Source: Lethocerus indicus (taxonomy: Eukaryota; Arthropoda; Insecta; Hemiptera; Belostomatidae). Taken from it: a DNA stretch of 64,000 nucleotides. The DNA is taken from assembly GCA_019843655.1 (NCBI GenBank), contig JACDQD010000103.1, positions 6,200,001 to 6,264,000 of the forward strand, in the 5' to 3' direction. How positions within the stretch are numbered: position 1 is the first letter of the stretch; the number at the start of each line of letters is the position of its first letter. Both the position numbers and the translations under genes were made by a program. Under the pieces are notes generated by a model. It had not been told where the DNA came from. It saw nothing but the letters and a program-made list of their open reading frames with translations, and ran no database searches. Of the stretch, positions 47,384 through 58,555 are shown one piece after another.

Positions 47384-49549
47384 GCCGGCAGGACTTAGTA
47401 AGTCTGGCTTGAGTCTTACAATTGAAAGGGAGTCTAACGCTCTAATTGATTCACCGAGAATGAAGAAGTTAAGTTTCATATATCTATTATTGGCAACTTC
47501 GATAGATGAAATGACAAAAATTATTTCCTGGCGGCAAATGAAATAACCTTGTTCCTACTTCGAATTCTCCTATCGCAATTATAGATATCCCAATTACAGA
47601 AAAAAACAACGCTTGTTACCTGATGTGTGGTCCACGAATGTTTCAATTTATCCGCTGTTATACACGATATATATACATATACACTGAAATGACAGTGCTA
47701 CCAACTGGGTTGATGTAACTGTCCCACTATGATTTACCGCCAGCAAGAATGCTGGTAATAATGGTTAAAAATTATGATCGCCATAACGAAATTCTAAATC
47801 CTCAACGTTAGTTGTTGTGTGTACAACAATAATGTTGTATTTTTCTATATGGCCTACAGGGAAGATTTGGCTACGTTGCATTCATTGTATCTAATCTAAC
47901 AATAGGCCCAAGCTAGAGATTGTTGGGAGATGCGAATGACTGACTCCCTTTTCTCAAATGAGTAATCAAATCGGGAGTCAGTCAACTCTTGGCCACTACC
48001 AAGCGGGAAGTGTTTGGCAGTTTGTTTGGCTTCGTCCATTCAATCAATATAGCGTAGTGCGCCTATTGCTTTAGTCAAAACCGACTCCGATCTATGGCTG
48101 CCCCACATGGCATAAGCAACGAACGACACCGGACGCCTCGCGGAGGAATAGAAGACTTATTTTGGAAGAAAGAAACGTTCTAAGAATTTCGTTTGAGAGA
48201 TGAAAATGATTTTTCAACATAAACGTCCACCTAACTCGCCTACCACTGAAGGTTTTTTGTTATTGTACAAACGACCTTACGGTTACAATAGCGGTATGTC
48301 TGTCTATTTCTGTCTTTTGTACGTGATGTTAAAAGAAGCCACCCGGTGATGGCACATTTTAATGGATGGGTAACAGAGGAGAGAGATTCGCAAAGTGGAC
48401 ATTTGGACGAAGAACACAACAGGAATGGAACTTAAGGAACCGGGGATGGTATGAACTGAACCATAACAGGGGTATTAAGGATGGTCAGGAGGGCTTTTGG
48501 AAAAACATAATTCTTCCAAGCCATTTGGAAAAAACCTGTAATTAATTGTTTGCAGATTGAAAAAATATATAAGAGTAGAATCTTTAAATTCAAAATTTTA
48601 AATGAGCACAACTTATACACATGAAATTATAACAAGAAGTGCAACCCATTGCAATGTGGTATAAGCCATATTAGAATGCGGATAGAATTAATTACTTAGG
48701 GGACTATACTGATTGTATTGGATTGTTATGTTAGCCCCTAGTTGTTACTTCTGGTCGCTTTCTCATAAGTTCTACACCTCGAATGGAACACAGTACAGGC
48801 TGAGATGAATAATAAATGTATAATACGCTTGCGTAAAATGTTTCAATTTTGCTTTCGCTGAAAAAAAAAATCCACGAATCAGCGGAAAATAAAATAGCGG
48901 AGATTCTCTCTACTCGTTGTTTCGTACCGCGAACTGCAGAGTTCTGAAACTCTGAGAAAGGAATCATTTCCACTGCGATGCGAAAGTAGTCAAGGTTGTT
49001 ATTTCCGGTATATTGAAGATCCGTAATTTTCAATGCATAACTAATACAGAAAAGTCGGTGTGAAATTAGTAAAAACAAAGTGCGGGCAAACGATTCTGCT
49101 TCGGGGCTTGCGGCATCGGATATTTGAAGTTCGGTAGCGACCGTCTGGCTGAAAGTTGAATGGCTCCGAGACCCTAATGGCACAACCCCGGTGCCTCAGG
49201 AAAAAAACAATATGCCGGCTGAAAATATGGAAGTCCCTTCCGAAAAAATATGCCTACAGTAGGCGTCGCCATTTTCAAAATTGCGTACTTCGGCCCATTG
49301 TCCGAGTTTCTCTTTTTCCCGGCGGCCGGGATCGCGTTTACCGCGGGTCGCTAAGTAATTGACCGGAGTTTGTACCGGAAATTGTACACGGAATTCGATT
49401 CCCGGATTTACAGGTTTCGGTTTTGACCAAAAATGATAGCGCAACGGTGTCCCCCACAAACACACTGTCAGCCAGTCTCCCGTATCGAGTCCAGAGTGGA
49501 ATCCCAGTGGACGACTCGGATGCATCGACTCAAAACCGCAAAACAATAG

Positions 49550-49720
49550 GACTGTTGGGACCTTCGCTGAAACAAGACGTCAAGATCGCCTTTAGCCAAC
49601 AAACATTGCCGTTTTGGATGCAATGGAGTTCCGCCCAGACATCCGACATCGCTCCCATACAGAAATTCCGATCGAAGGTCCTTCGAACAGTCCTTAATGT
49701 ACCAGACCTCACCAGTTGAG
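49550..49720 (+). mobile_element. remnant of a jockey-type non-LTR retrotransposon
   Basis: The frame reads LPFWMQWSSAQTSDIAPIQK and then FRSKVLRTVLNVPDLTS. The pattern W-x-W, S-x-I-x-x-I-Q-x-F-x-S-K-x-L-R-x-x-x-N-x-P is the region just after the reverse-transcriptase domain in jockey-like elements. Only this short segment survives. Confidence 0.5.
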
Positions 49721-52205
49721 GTTTTTATAAAATCCCCATCCTAATCGAAGCCCTCAGTCTATGTTGTTGTACAGAAACAAAACGACCTTACTAATTGATA
49801 AAATAAATAAATCGCTTGTTTAGAATTCTCTTTTGGAGGATAAATTATAAGATTATCTTATGATTAATATAGGATTACCGCTACTCTCAGTTTTACTAAA
49901 ATCTGCTGCTGCTGTCTTATAGTCCTGCTTTATTTTCACAAAACAAAGCTAAACTAAATTCAAAATAAAATATTTAGGACTAAAGCACTTATTAAAGCGA
50001 TCTTTAGTTGCTGCACATAAGTAGTTAATAACTAAAAAGTTTCGACTGCACGAATTTCCAAAGTTTCTCAAGTTCAAGTAGGAAACTTGGTTTTAACTCC
50101 CTCTTGCACTTTGACATTATAGGACGGAGGGTAAACAAAAGTCTATATTTGATAATAGTTCCCCTCTTGAAGCGAAAAGTAGCATTAGAAAAGTTTCACT
50201 GAGACAAATTGTTTTCGCCTCAAAAGTGGTTATATAGATAGATGTTGGACATATCTAAAAAATTGTCAATGTTCCCATTTTGTTGACCAATATTTTCGGA
50301 ATTAAATAAAACCTTTCAAATTTCCGGAGGAACTTTCGGTTTCCTTTTTGTTGAGGCAACTAATTCGTCTCATGTTTCTTCGTTGTAGTATATTTCAGCA
50401 CTAACTTATGTCTTAGAGAGCATTCTCACCGGGTAATTGGTACTCTTGAGAAAATTGATTAGTGGCTCGAGTGCTTTCCAAAACGCTCCGGCGTCTCTAG
50501 CCCTTTCCATTTTCCGCGAGTTAACACTAGAATATCGTCGGTTTTTCGACGTCCGAAGGCCAATTACGTCGACAAATGACGTGAGAAATAATGAACTATT
50601 TGCTATTAAAGGTCAGTAGACACTTGAATGTCTATTGCGGGTGAAGTAACTAGGAACGCGTAATGAATTGGGGAAGAACCGCTTCCGACGTTTCAGAACT
50701 CCATCATCAGGGACGACTGAAGAGTAGGAGAATGAGCGAGTGGAGAGTTTGAAGATCACAAATATGACGGATTTTACCCTCTCAGAATTTTAAAACAGCT
50801 CCTACCGTTCAGTTTAATAATTTCCAAACATCGGCGTAAAAATTGGTCATGAATGTTCTTCATTACCGAGCATTGTATGCCTTTGTAACGGACACAATGT
50901 CAAATCGCTATTCATATTTTCTTTCAGCTCGAACAGAAGAAGTTTAATTGGCTATTTAATCTATTACCGATTTGAAAACAGATTGGTCGATTGTTTCAGA
51001 TGTTTGCCACTTTACATCTGCGGTAACCCTCCGGTCTGTTGTACTTATTGTGAAATTGACGGTACAAATGGGGCCAGAGCGGACCCAAACAGGCTGTTGT
51101 GACGTCACGGGTACAGTAAAACAATTCGGCTTTAGTATTCTTCCGAGAGAGAGAGAGAGGGACGGATCCAACGGTTTGGTTAGTGGGACCAACCTTGAAA
51201 TTACATTATTCCCCTGGCTTCTTACAGTCGGGGACAAGCAAAAAGTAGGCGACAACAAGTGGCCCATTCCGGGTAAAAACTCGGCCTCATCCTCCAACTC
51301 TTCCTGCTGTTCAAGGTTCCTCCAAGAACATTTTTCACTTATTTATAGTCTACAATTCTTTTAATTATATCTAGTGGCAGTGTGCCCTGAATTCAGTAAG
51401 GGAACTCTTCAAGGGAATAGCTACCCGACGATGGTACTCCCACTCCTGCCCTTACTCTTTAGGCGGCGCTCGGGATTTTCAGGAAGGCGAAGGGTGGAAA
51501 ATTGTCGAATTAAGGGATTGCAATGATGGGATAATTTGGGACCGAATGAATTATATAGCAAGAAAGGGTGGAACTTTTAGTCCATAAAAGGTCTTAATTC
51601 TGGTCACCATGGTTTCCGATTCGTCCGCTATTGGGGGACAAGCGGAGTGATAACAGATATTACCGATACGGAGGGATATTGGTGGCGTCGTTTGAGAACC
51701 GCCCGATAAATGAGGTCGGTTTATCGCCCGGCTTCGGGATATGAATAATTCTGGTGGTGGAAACCCGGGTTCTAATTGACGACTGATAGACGTCGTAATT
51801 GTCGGGGGATGATTCCATCAGGGGGTTGATATCCAGTTGAGAACTTTAACCGGTGGGGGAGACATTTTTCTCATCTTATTACGTTCAGGTGAATTTCACG
51901 GATCCGTGCTTTCAAAGAAGGAATTCAACAACTGTAAAACTTCGATTAATAAATACTATTTTTCTAAAATTTGTTTTTCAAATCGGGCACGAACGTTTGC
52001 AATCGCCCGATAGATATACTCTTAATGACTCAAGCTGACGAAAAGGTAACAACCGAATAATTAAGTACTAAATTAAGAGTTATCTCCTGTTTGCATTTTG
52101 TATTATCAGTTGGTTCATTTGCAATCTAATATTTACTCTAGTCACTCGCCACCGAGTTGTTCAGGCGAAAAATTGTTTTAATGCTTGTAAACATTTAAAT
52201 TATTA

Positions 52206-52640
52206 AAATCCGTTCGGAGAAACATTTTTACCCACTGCTGAGAGACATTTTATGTCTGTTGACGCGATCTACTTTTGGAAACATCGTTCGTGTGTACAAA
52301 CAAAGACCGAGAGTAGTTGATTCTAAAGGTTGGTGTGATTCATTTGTGACTTTCAAGGTTACGCGGTACAGTCCTTCGGAGATATATAGCCCTTGGCTCT
52401 TATAAAACGCCTTCGTCCCTTTCGACGAATAAAAACGGTAAATGCATCAGGCAATGTTTTTGTACTTTCGAGGGAATAACAACAGTTTTATCGATCTTCC
52501 CCCTCCTCCAGCCGGTTTGGTATTTCGCTAGAACGGTTTCGGCCACTCGCCATCTTCAGTTGCCGTGTGTCGGTGTGCCGGTGAGTCACTCTGGCAATGG
52601 GATGGCCGTTTTGTTTAGCCCGTATTGTTTGTTGTTTGCG
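52206..52640 (+). repeat. CGAATAAAAACGG family, copy 3
   Basis: About 430 bp, starting near AAATCCGTTCGG as in copy 2. It includes the shared 44-base identity and a short internal insertion relative to copy 2. No coding capacity is seen, so it is probably a non-autonomous element. Confidence 0.85.
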
Positions 52641-53491
52641 TTCGGTTTAAGATTGAAAAATAAAATTTTGATTCCTACAATTCTGTTCGGTGTGTTTTAT
52701 TACAGGCTTCTTTACTTTTTTTAAGAAAAATAAAAAAAAAAGTATAGGTTGTCAGGAGGGATAAAGTGAATTAGAATCCTGTAAGGGGTTGAGACTCCAT
52801 ATTTATTAGGGGGTTAAACTTCAGGGGCTGCGGGAAAAGGATTATCAGGACATAGAGACCTCTTGAGCAAAATAGAAAAATTTTCTCGCCCAAGTTAAAT
52901 CCAATATTGCAGCGAGGAAATTTACGTGGAATATCGAATTTGACTAGTTTCCGCCCGCGGCCGGTATAACTTGTTGATAGATTTTAAGTTCGGTGGAATT
53001 CGATTATTATCCCGAAGAGTTTATTTTGCGAAATAAAACGCGGACCACTTTTAAAAACTATAAAGTTTAAAAGGAGTTAAAGTTATTCACTGTTTCAATC
53101 CCTGTTCTAGTGTAAGCTTTGACATATATCCAGTTCAAATACAGCTTTAGATACTTTCATGCTCTCACTCGATTATTTTACCATTAGTTATGTAATAGGA
53201 AATAAAAATTTTGTTTGATACATATATACTGGCCTGCGGGCCTTTCTACATTTATATACACGAAAACAGCATAAATAATATAATTGTGTAATAAAATAAT
53301 ATAAATAAACTAACCGACGAATTAAATTACACTCGCTCCGATCATTGGCACAAACACACTCGCTCAATACACCGATTGCACTGCGTTTTGTTTCACTTAA
53401 CTAATCAGGAGGCCAGGATGCTAATCGCTTATAGCTATCACCGGATAAGATATTTTTCACGATTAACTGTATAAACTGTAATAAACTGTAA

Positions 53492-53496
<5 letters not shown>

Positions 53497-53539
<43 letters not shown>
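53497..53539. repeat. (AT)n microsatellite
   Basis: About 43 bases of alternating TA. Confidence 0.95.
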
Positions 53540-53541
<2 letters not shown>

Positions 53542-53639
53542 TGTGGATTATGTTACATAGAGCGAATAGCCAGACGAATTACAGGGTTCAGATGAACAAA
53601 AATCAATAGAGGGAAAGTAACAATAAAAACAGGATTATC

Positions 53640-53745
53640 TTCAGGCAGTATCTTCGCACAGTATTATGTGATCCTACCCGAAGTTACAGTAGATAGTGAT
53701 GATTCAAGTTCCAGGCCCAAGAAACCTTCGCTCATTTATGTGTAA
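53640..53745. repeat. copy of the GATCCTACCGGAAGTTAGT family
   Basis: CGCACAGTATTATGTGATCC, then TACCCGAAGTTA, then GATAGTGATGATTCAAGTTC and AAGAAACCTTCGCTCATTTA. Confidence 0.65.
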
Positions 53746-54954
53746 AAAATAATTTTCATATTTTCTCTTTAATTAATAACACAACAGATGTACCAGTTGA
53801 ACTTTATTACAGAAAAACAGGAATAAAAATTGAAGACTATTTTTAAGTTTATAATTCGCCAGTAGAATTTATCTTGAATGCGGTCTCAATTGGTATAACC
53901 TTTTAATGTCCATAAGCAAAGAAAGAATTTTCGAATTCATTCCAACAAGCAACTTAATGACTTCGCAGAAGCCTGCTGAGTAAATGAATTCTTTGTGGGG
54001 GCGATCTTGTGGAAAATATTCTGAGCGAAAAACACGCATTTCCCGAAATTAATAATAAATAAAAAGTGTATTTAAAAAAAAAGTGTACGGGGGAATTTTT
54101 CCTTTCAGAGCCGCTATCTCCCCGTCATTAAACGGTTAACTGTAAACGAAGCGCTCACCTTGCAGTGGGGCGGCCAGTGGAAAAGCAGGTTTTCCACGAT
54201 TAGTTTTGCCTCTTATCAACGAATATCATTTTCCGTATTTTAATTGAAACGATCAGGGACTAATGACGGAGATAGCTCCGAACGCTTGCCGTCCGTCCAG
54301 TCTTGAATGAAAGTTTGTAAAAAAACTGGATTTCCATCTAAATACATTCCCTAAGTTCGTTTATTTGTTATACAACCCCGAAATTCCGATGGCTCTCGGT
54401 ATAAAGAATTTCTTTTTAGACCCCCTCCGTGTTTATTCTAATATGTTTGTACCTGTATTATATTGTGGCCAAGTCGTTAGGAATACTACGTTAGGGTTAG
54501 GCTTTGAGAAGTGTATTCAGAGGGTGTCGCGGAAGGGAGTGACCCGGTGATAGGGGTGGGCAGGTTGATGGATGTGCGGGTTAGTATGATTAAAGAGTAG
54601 GCGCCACTCCCTTAACTGGAAAATTCAAGGTGTTGAAAGTGAAGTGTGTGGGGGTTATTAGTATTCAGCTGGCCGCCCCCAGTTAATGCCCCCGCAATAA
54701 GCGAGTTTAACGCCTCGACACAGGGCGAGGATACATTTTCCTCGAACCGGGTCAATGCACCTGATAAATTAAGTTAAACTTGTGCCTACTTCATAAAGCG
54801 CCGTGTACTTAGAATAGGAGAAGCCGTCCAGACTGTCCGCTGAAAAGTTACGTGAAAATGTGTTTAATGGAAGCCAACTTATTAGTCCTACATGTTCCTG
54901 ATGGGGTGTCGTCAATCCTCCTGTGATTATGACTTGCTGTGCTCTACTCGTTAG

Positions 54955-55275
54955 TCGGTCCCCGACGATGGAACCAACAAAGGATTCCGAAACGTTCGAA
55001 TCAGACAACACCCGAGAGGTCTAAAACCCTCACGCTGGGGCTCGCCCTCTGATGGTCAACCCCTGCCCTAGCGAAGTTCTTCCCACAGTATTACACGATC
55101 CTACGATAAAATCGAAACAAATTTATTTTGTATTTTTGAGATTCCCTCTCGGGTATCGTCTGCTTCCGACGTTTAGGAGGAAGTCATAACTCTCTCTAGT
55201 AGAGGTCTCGAATGGAGGGGATAACGTACTCCACAGTGTTAAGCGATCTCAGCGGAAGTTAGTTGGTGACAATTT
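54955..55275. repeat. cluster of small repeats: CGACGTTTCG family and two GATCCTACCGG copies
   Basis: 54955-55020 on the minus strand reads CTCTCGGGTGTTGTCTGATT then CGAACGTTTCGGAATCC. 55040-55105 has GGTCAACCCCTGC and GAAGTTCTTCCCACAGTATT. 55148-55190 has TCTCGGGTATCGTCTGCTTC then CGACGTTTAGG. 55225-55275 has CCACAGTGTTAAGCGATCTC and GGAAGTTAGTTGGTGACAAT. Repeats of two families are interleaved here. Confidence 0.55.
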
Positions 55276-56214
55276 GAATTAATATTTAAAATCTCAAAAA
55301 CGATTACTTTTCAAGCCTATATAACAGCTATTTCTAAAAAGCCAAGCCGCTGGTTAATCATTTCATGCAATCGTATTTCTTAATTTAGTGAAATATCCGT
55401 GAAGTTATACCTGCGCGTCAGTAGTACGACCGCGATAATTCCGTTGTCGGAGTACTTGAAATTTATTAAACTCTAAGCCTTGTCTCCACTCCCCCTCCCC
55501 TCGAACTCTAATATACTAAGCTCTCCTTAATGTATTTTAATTACTTAGTCGGTCGGTCAGGTTGGAAACAACTGGAGCGTATGAAAGATGACAGATGGAG
55601 GAGGAAGGAGGTCGCCCGGATGAAGAAACTGTATTATGGAGGGGAAAAAAAAGTTTATTCCGGCAGAGAATCTAAAATGAGTCCGGGAAAATGTGCTAGT
55701 CCGAGCGTAATATTTTTATAATACAACACTACCAAAAAAATTGGCGAGTAAGGCAAATTACGACACGGTTGCACACAGAATAAGGATAACACTAAATGAA
55801 TGGGAATATTATTGTTAACATTGTAATGGATGATAACAGTTTGCTGGCCCATGTTAAAGCTTCTGGGAGGTTTTCTCTCCGATACTGTTTATGAAATATG
55901 TGTCGCAACATATGAAGAGAGGGGCTGGGGCTATAAGGGCCCGTACACAACTTTGTTCGAGTATACCTTTGGTGCCATATTTCAGGTATATTAAAACGAT
56001 TATTTCCGTTTTCAAATTATTTTCTAGCGGCCAAACTGAACATTATGAGTGCCTGTAGTTGGATCGTTTGAAATTTTTAATTTCAGAAAATTCGGTTTTA
56101 ACCGATCTCAAATTATTGTACAAATAGTTTATTTTTCTCTTTAAATATTCATGGGATGCTGTAGACAATATACAAACGTTGTCACTAACTAAAAAAAAAA
56201 TATCCACCCTTCCA

Positions 56215-56315
56215 GTGGAGCTCGCGCTCTGGTGTGATTTCGGAACACGGGAAAAATCCCGGAATAGCTTCGCACGTGAATTTAGTTACTGATAACTCAA
56301 TTTCTGGTCGAGCTC
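56215..56315. repeat. partial copy of the GATCCTACCGGAAGTTAGT family
   Basis: GAGCTCGCGCTCTGGTGTGA, AAAAATCCCGGAATAGC, TTAGTTACTGATAACTC and TTCTGGTCGAGC follow the family order. The central CCACAGTATTACG block is deleted. Confidence 0.5.
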
Positions 56316-56644
56316 GTGCCTTTCTACATTGACAGACAATACGTTGTATTGTTGTATTCGGGTAACAGTGATAAAACGCCGAAAGCGTGGAAAAGTGTAT
56401 CCCCCGTGCCGAGACAATACCGAATGATTCTATTCCAGGAGTCCATGCGATGAGAAAAGATTCCGATGTAAGTATACATAAATCCCCTGCATCCTGTCGT
56501 TGTTGAGGGATAAAGGGGACGGTTTAAGTCCCCCAGGCGGTTAAATGGGAACACGCTCACAATGCCCACTCTATTTGACCGGATTCAATTCCCGCCCGCC
56601 GAACTAACGTCGTTACATTCATTCCTCTCCTTTATAGTTTGCCA

Positions 56645-56820
56645 ATGAATTTTTTTTCTTTGCGTCTTTTGAAGTGAAACTTCTTTCGGCGGGCTGCCCA
56701 ACAATTTGGAAGCGACAGGAGAAAGGTTTTTTTCCAACAAGAGGGATAAAAACATGACGACTACCACTAAAAACTTTGGCTACCGCTGACCAAATAGTGC
56801 CTGTTATCGAATCCAAACAC
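56645..56820 (-). repeat. diverged repeat, copy 2 of the 38222 family
   Basis: 56645-56740 matches 38222-38330. About 45 bases later, CAAATAGTGCCTGTTATCGA (56790 on) matches CAATAGTGTCTGTTATCGAA at 39484. In the other locus the two segments are more than 1 kb apart. Confidence 0.55.
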
Positions 56821-57626
56821 AACATGCGTACTGATTTTTGAATTTTTGAGGTTTAAAAATATATCTACGTTTTAAATTGTCATTCTCGGTTTAATATACT
56901 CTGTCCCGTATTTAATATGGACGTCGGTTTCATTAGCGGATATTTAGATTCGCCTATCGGTACGAGAATATTGCATTTGTGTCTGTGTCGGACAGAATCG
57001 CATATACCCAAACTTATGAACTCATTTATTATTCTAAAAGTGTCGAAGATCCGGTTGAATACAGTAGAGAATTTCTATAATTCTCACTTGCACCGGCAAA
57101 TATCGACACTCGGTATGTTGAAGGTTATATATTTGTATTGCGTTCAGACGAAAATGCTACTTTTCAACGTGCCAGTAAACTGTTTAACCTAAAATGAACG
57201 GTACACTCTAAATCGGAAATTAGAAATAAGGATAATCGGTCTTTCGCAGTGACATACATACGATAATTTCATAATCGATAATCTTACAGCGTTAATGACC
57301 GAATGACCGAACCGTTCCAAAGCGAACAATTGGACAGGGGGCGAATCACCCGATAGAACTCGCGTTTTTAGTAGAACGAGTACCCGACCCAAGTTTTCCT
57401 GTTTTATTTCCGGCCAATTTCCGGCGCCAGCAACGAAACCCGTTTTCAACTTAAAAGTACGCTAGAGTCGGCGGCCGAAACAACTCCAGCGGATATTGGC
57501 AACACTCGGATATTCCGGCCACCGTTCGAAATAACAACGCACAACACATACACCAATATACATAATATATAAATACATATATACATCTTTAAAATTCGTA
57601 TATACAACTGTTGAAATCAGAAAGGA

Positions 57627-57887
57627 ATGCCGGCAATGGATTCGGTGAAAAACATGCGCGAGTTGTCCGAATACGAGTTTTTCTACGAGAATATCATTTG
57701 CAGAGAGTTAAATAGGTAAAAAACCTGGATGTTTGGTATTTTACTTTCTATGAATAAAAAAAATTCGTGGAAAGGAATAGGCCTAATAATGGTTTTTTAA
57801 AACGTAAGAATATTTTATGCTTCACTTCATTTTTATAGTGACGATATTATTTATTTCTCCGATCCGTACATGATGTGGGACACTTAA
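57627..57887 (+). CDS. putative 45-aa microprotein (two exons)
   Basis: Exon 1 (57627-57715) reads MPAMDSVKNMRELSEYEF then FYENIICRELN and ends phase 2 at AG|GTAAAA. Exon 2 (57839-57887) follows a pyrimidine-rich acceptor (TTCACTTCATTTTTATAG), enters with one base in the right phase, and reads SDDIIYFSDPYMMWDT before TAA. The intron is 123 nt. The product is acidic and rich in Tyr, Phe and Met, with no signal peptide or membrane segment. A variant polyadenylation signal (ATTAAA) lies at 57931. I do not recognise it. Support is the paired splice signals, matching phase and non-random composition; chance cannot be excluded at this length. Confidence 0.4.
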
Positions 57888-57930
57888 GAACTGACAGACG
57901 CTGACAAAAATATCTCTCAATATAACGTAT

Positions 57931-57936
57931 ATTAAA
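57931..57936 (+). other. variant polyadenylation signal after the microprotein
   Basis: ATTAAA 44 bases after the predicted stop codon. Confidence 0.25.
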
Positions 57937-58449
57937 TATCATCGGAGATTCCAATCAAATTTCCTCCGGACCATCCCCGGTATGATCTTCTGCAAACCGG
58001 ATATACGTCAAAAAAAGGCATCATTGTGGTTGATTTGTACAGTATATAAACGCATTGTCTAATTGGCTATATCACTGAGAGTTCCCTGAATATATCCGCA
58101 TTTATTTCTCCGCGTTTAAACATCTGAGTTTAATAAAAAGAGGAAAGCCAATAGACTCTGCGGTCCGGATAAGAGCCACTCGGTTGTCGACCGGGTTCGT
58201 GTTTGTTTCGAATCGCCGTTGAGTGGCTCGAGGTCGACTTTACAAGAAGAAAATCTACCGTCGGTACTGAAAAACAATACTGGGGATACAAAGGGGGCAG
58301 CGGGGTTGGGGAGTGGAGTTCTGTTTTCAATCCCCCAACAAACTCTGTCTTTCTGTGGCTCTATCGCTCATTTGTGGATCCCGGCGAAGTTTTATTTTTA
58401 TTCACTACCCCATCCCCCATTGGAGTTCAATAAATGTCGGCCCTTATGT

Positions 58450-58555
58450 ATTCAGGTGGAAAAACCCCGAAATAGCGTGGGGTCAACTCCCGATAGACGA
58501 GGGACTTCCCAGGGTATCGCGCGATCCCACCGCAAGTTAGTGACAATTGGCTAGA
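58450..58555. repeat. copy of the GATCCTACCGGAAGTTAGT family
   Basis: AAAACCCCGAAATAGCG, GGGGTCAACTCCCGATAGAC, GACTTCCCAGGGTATCGCGC, GATCCCACCGCAAGTTAGTG and ACAATT follow in order, so nearly the full length is present. Confidence 0.6.

Larger units (their letters stand above)
46916..57626. other. 10.7-kb intergenic region, no gene seen
   Basis: No exon chain can be built. It contains a retrotransposon remnant (49550-49720), several repeat copies, an (AT)n tract (53497-53539), a palindrome (47366-47383) and many short frames without coding character. Confidence 0.4.
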
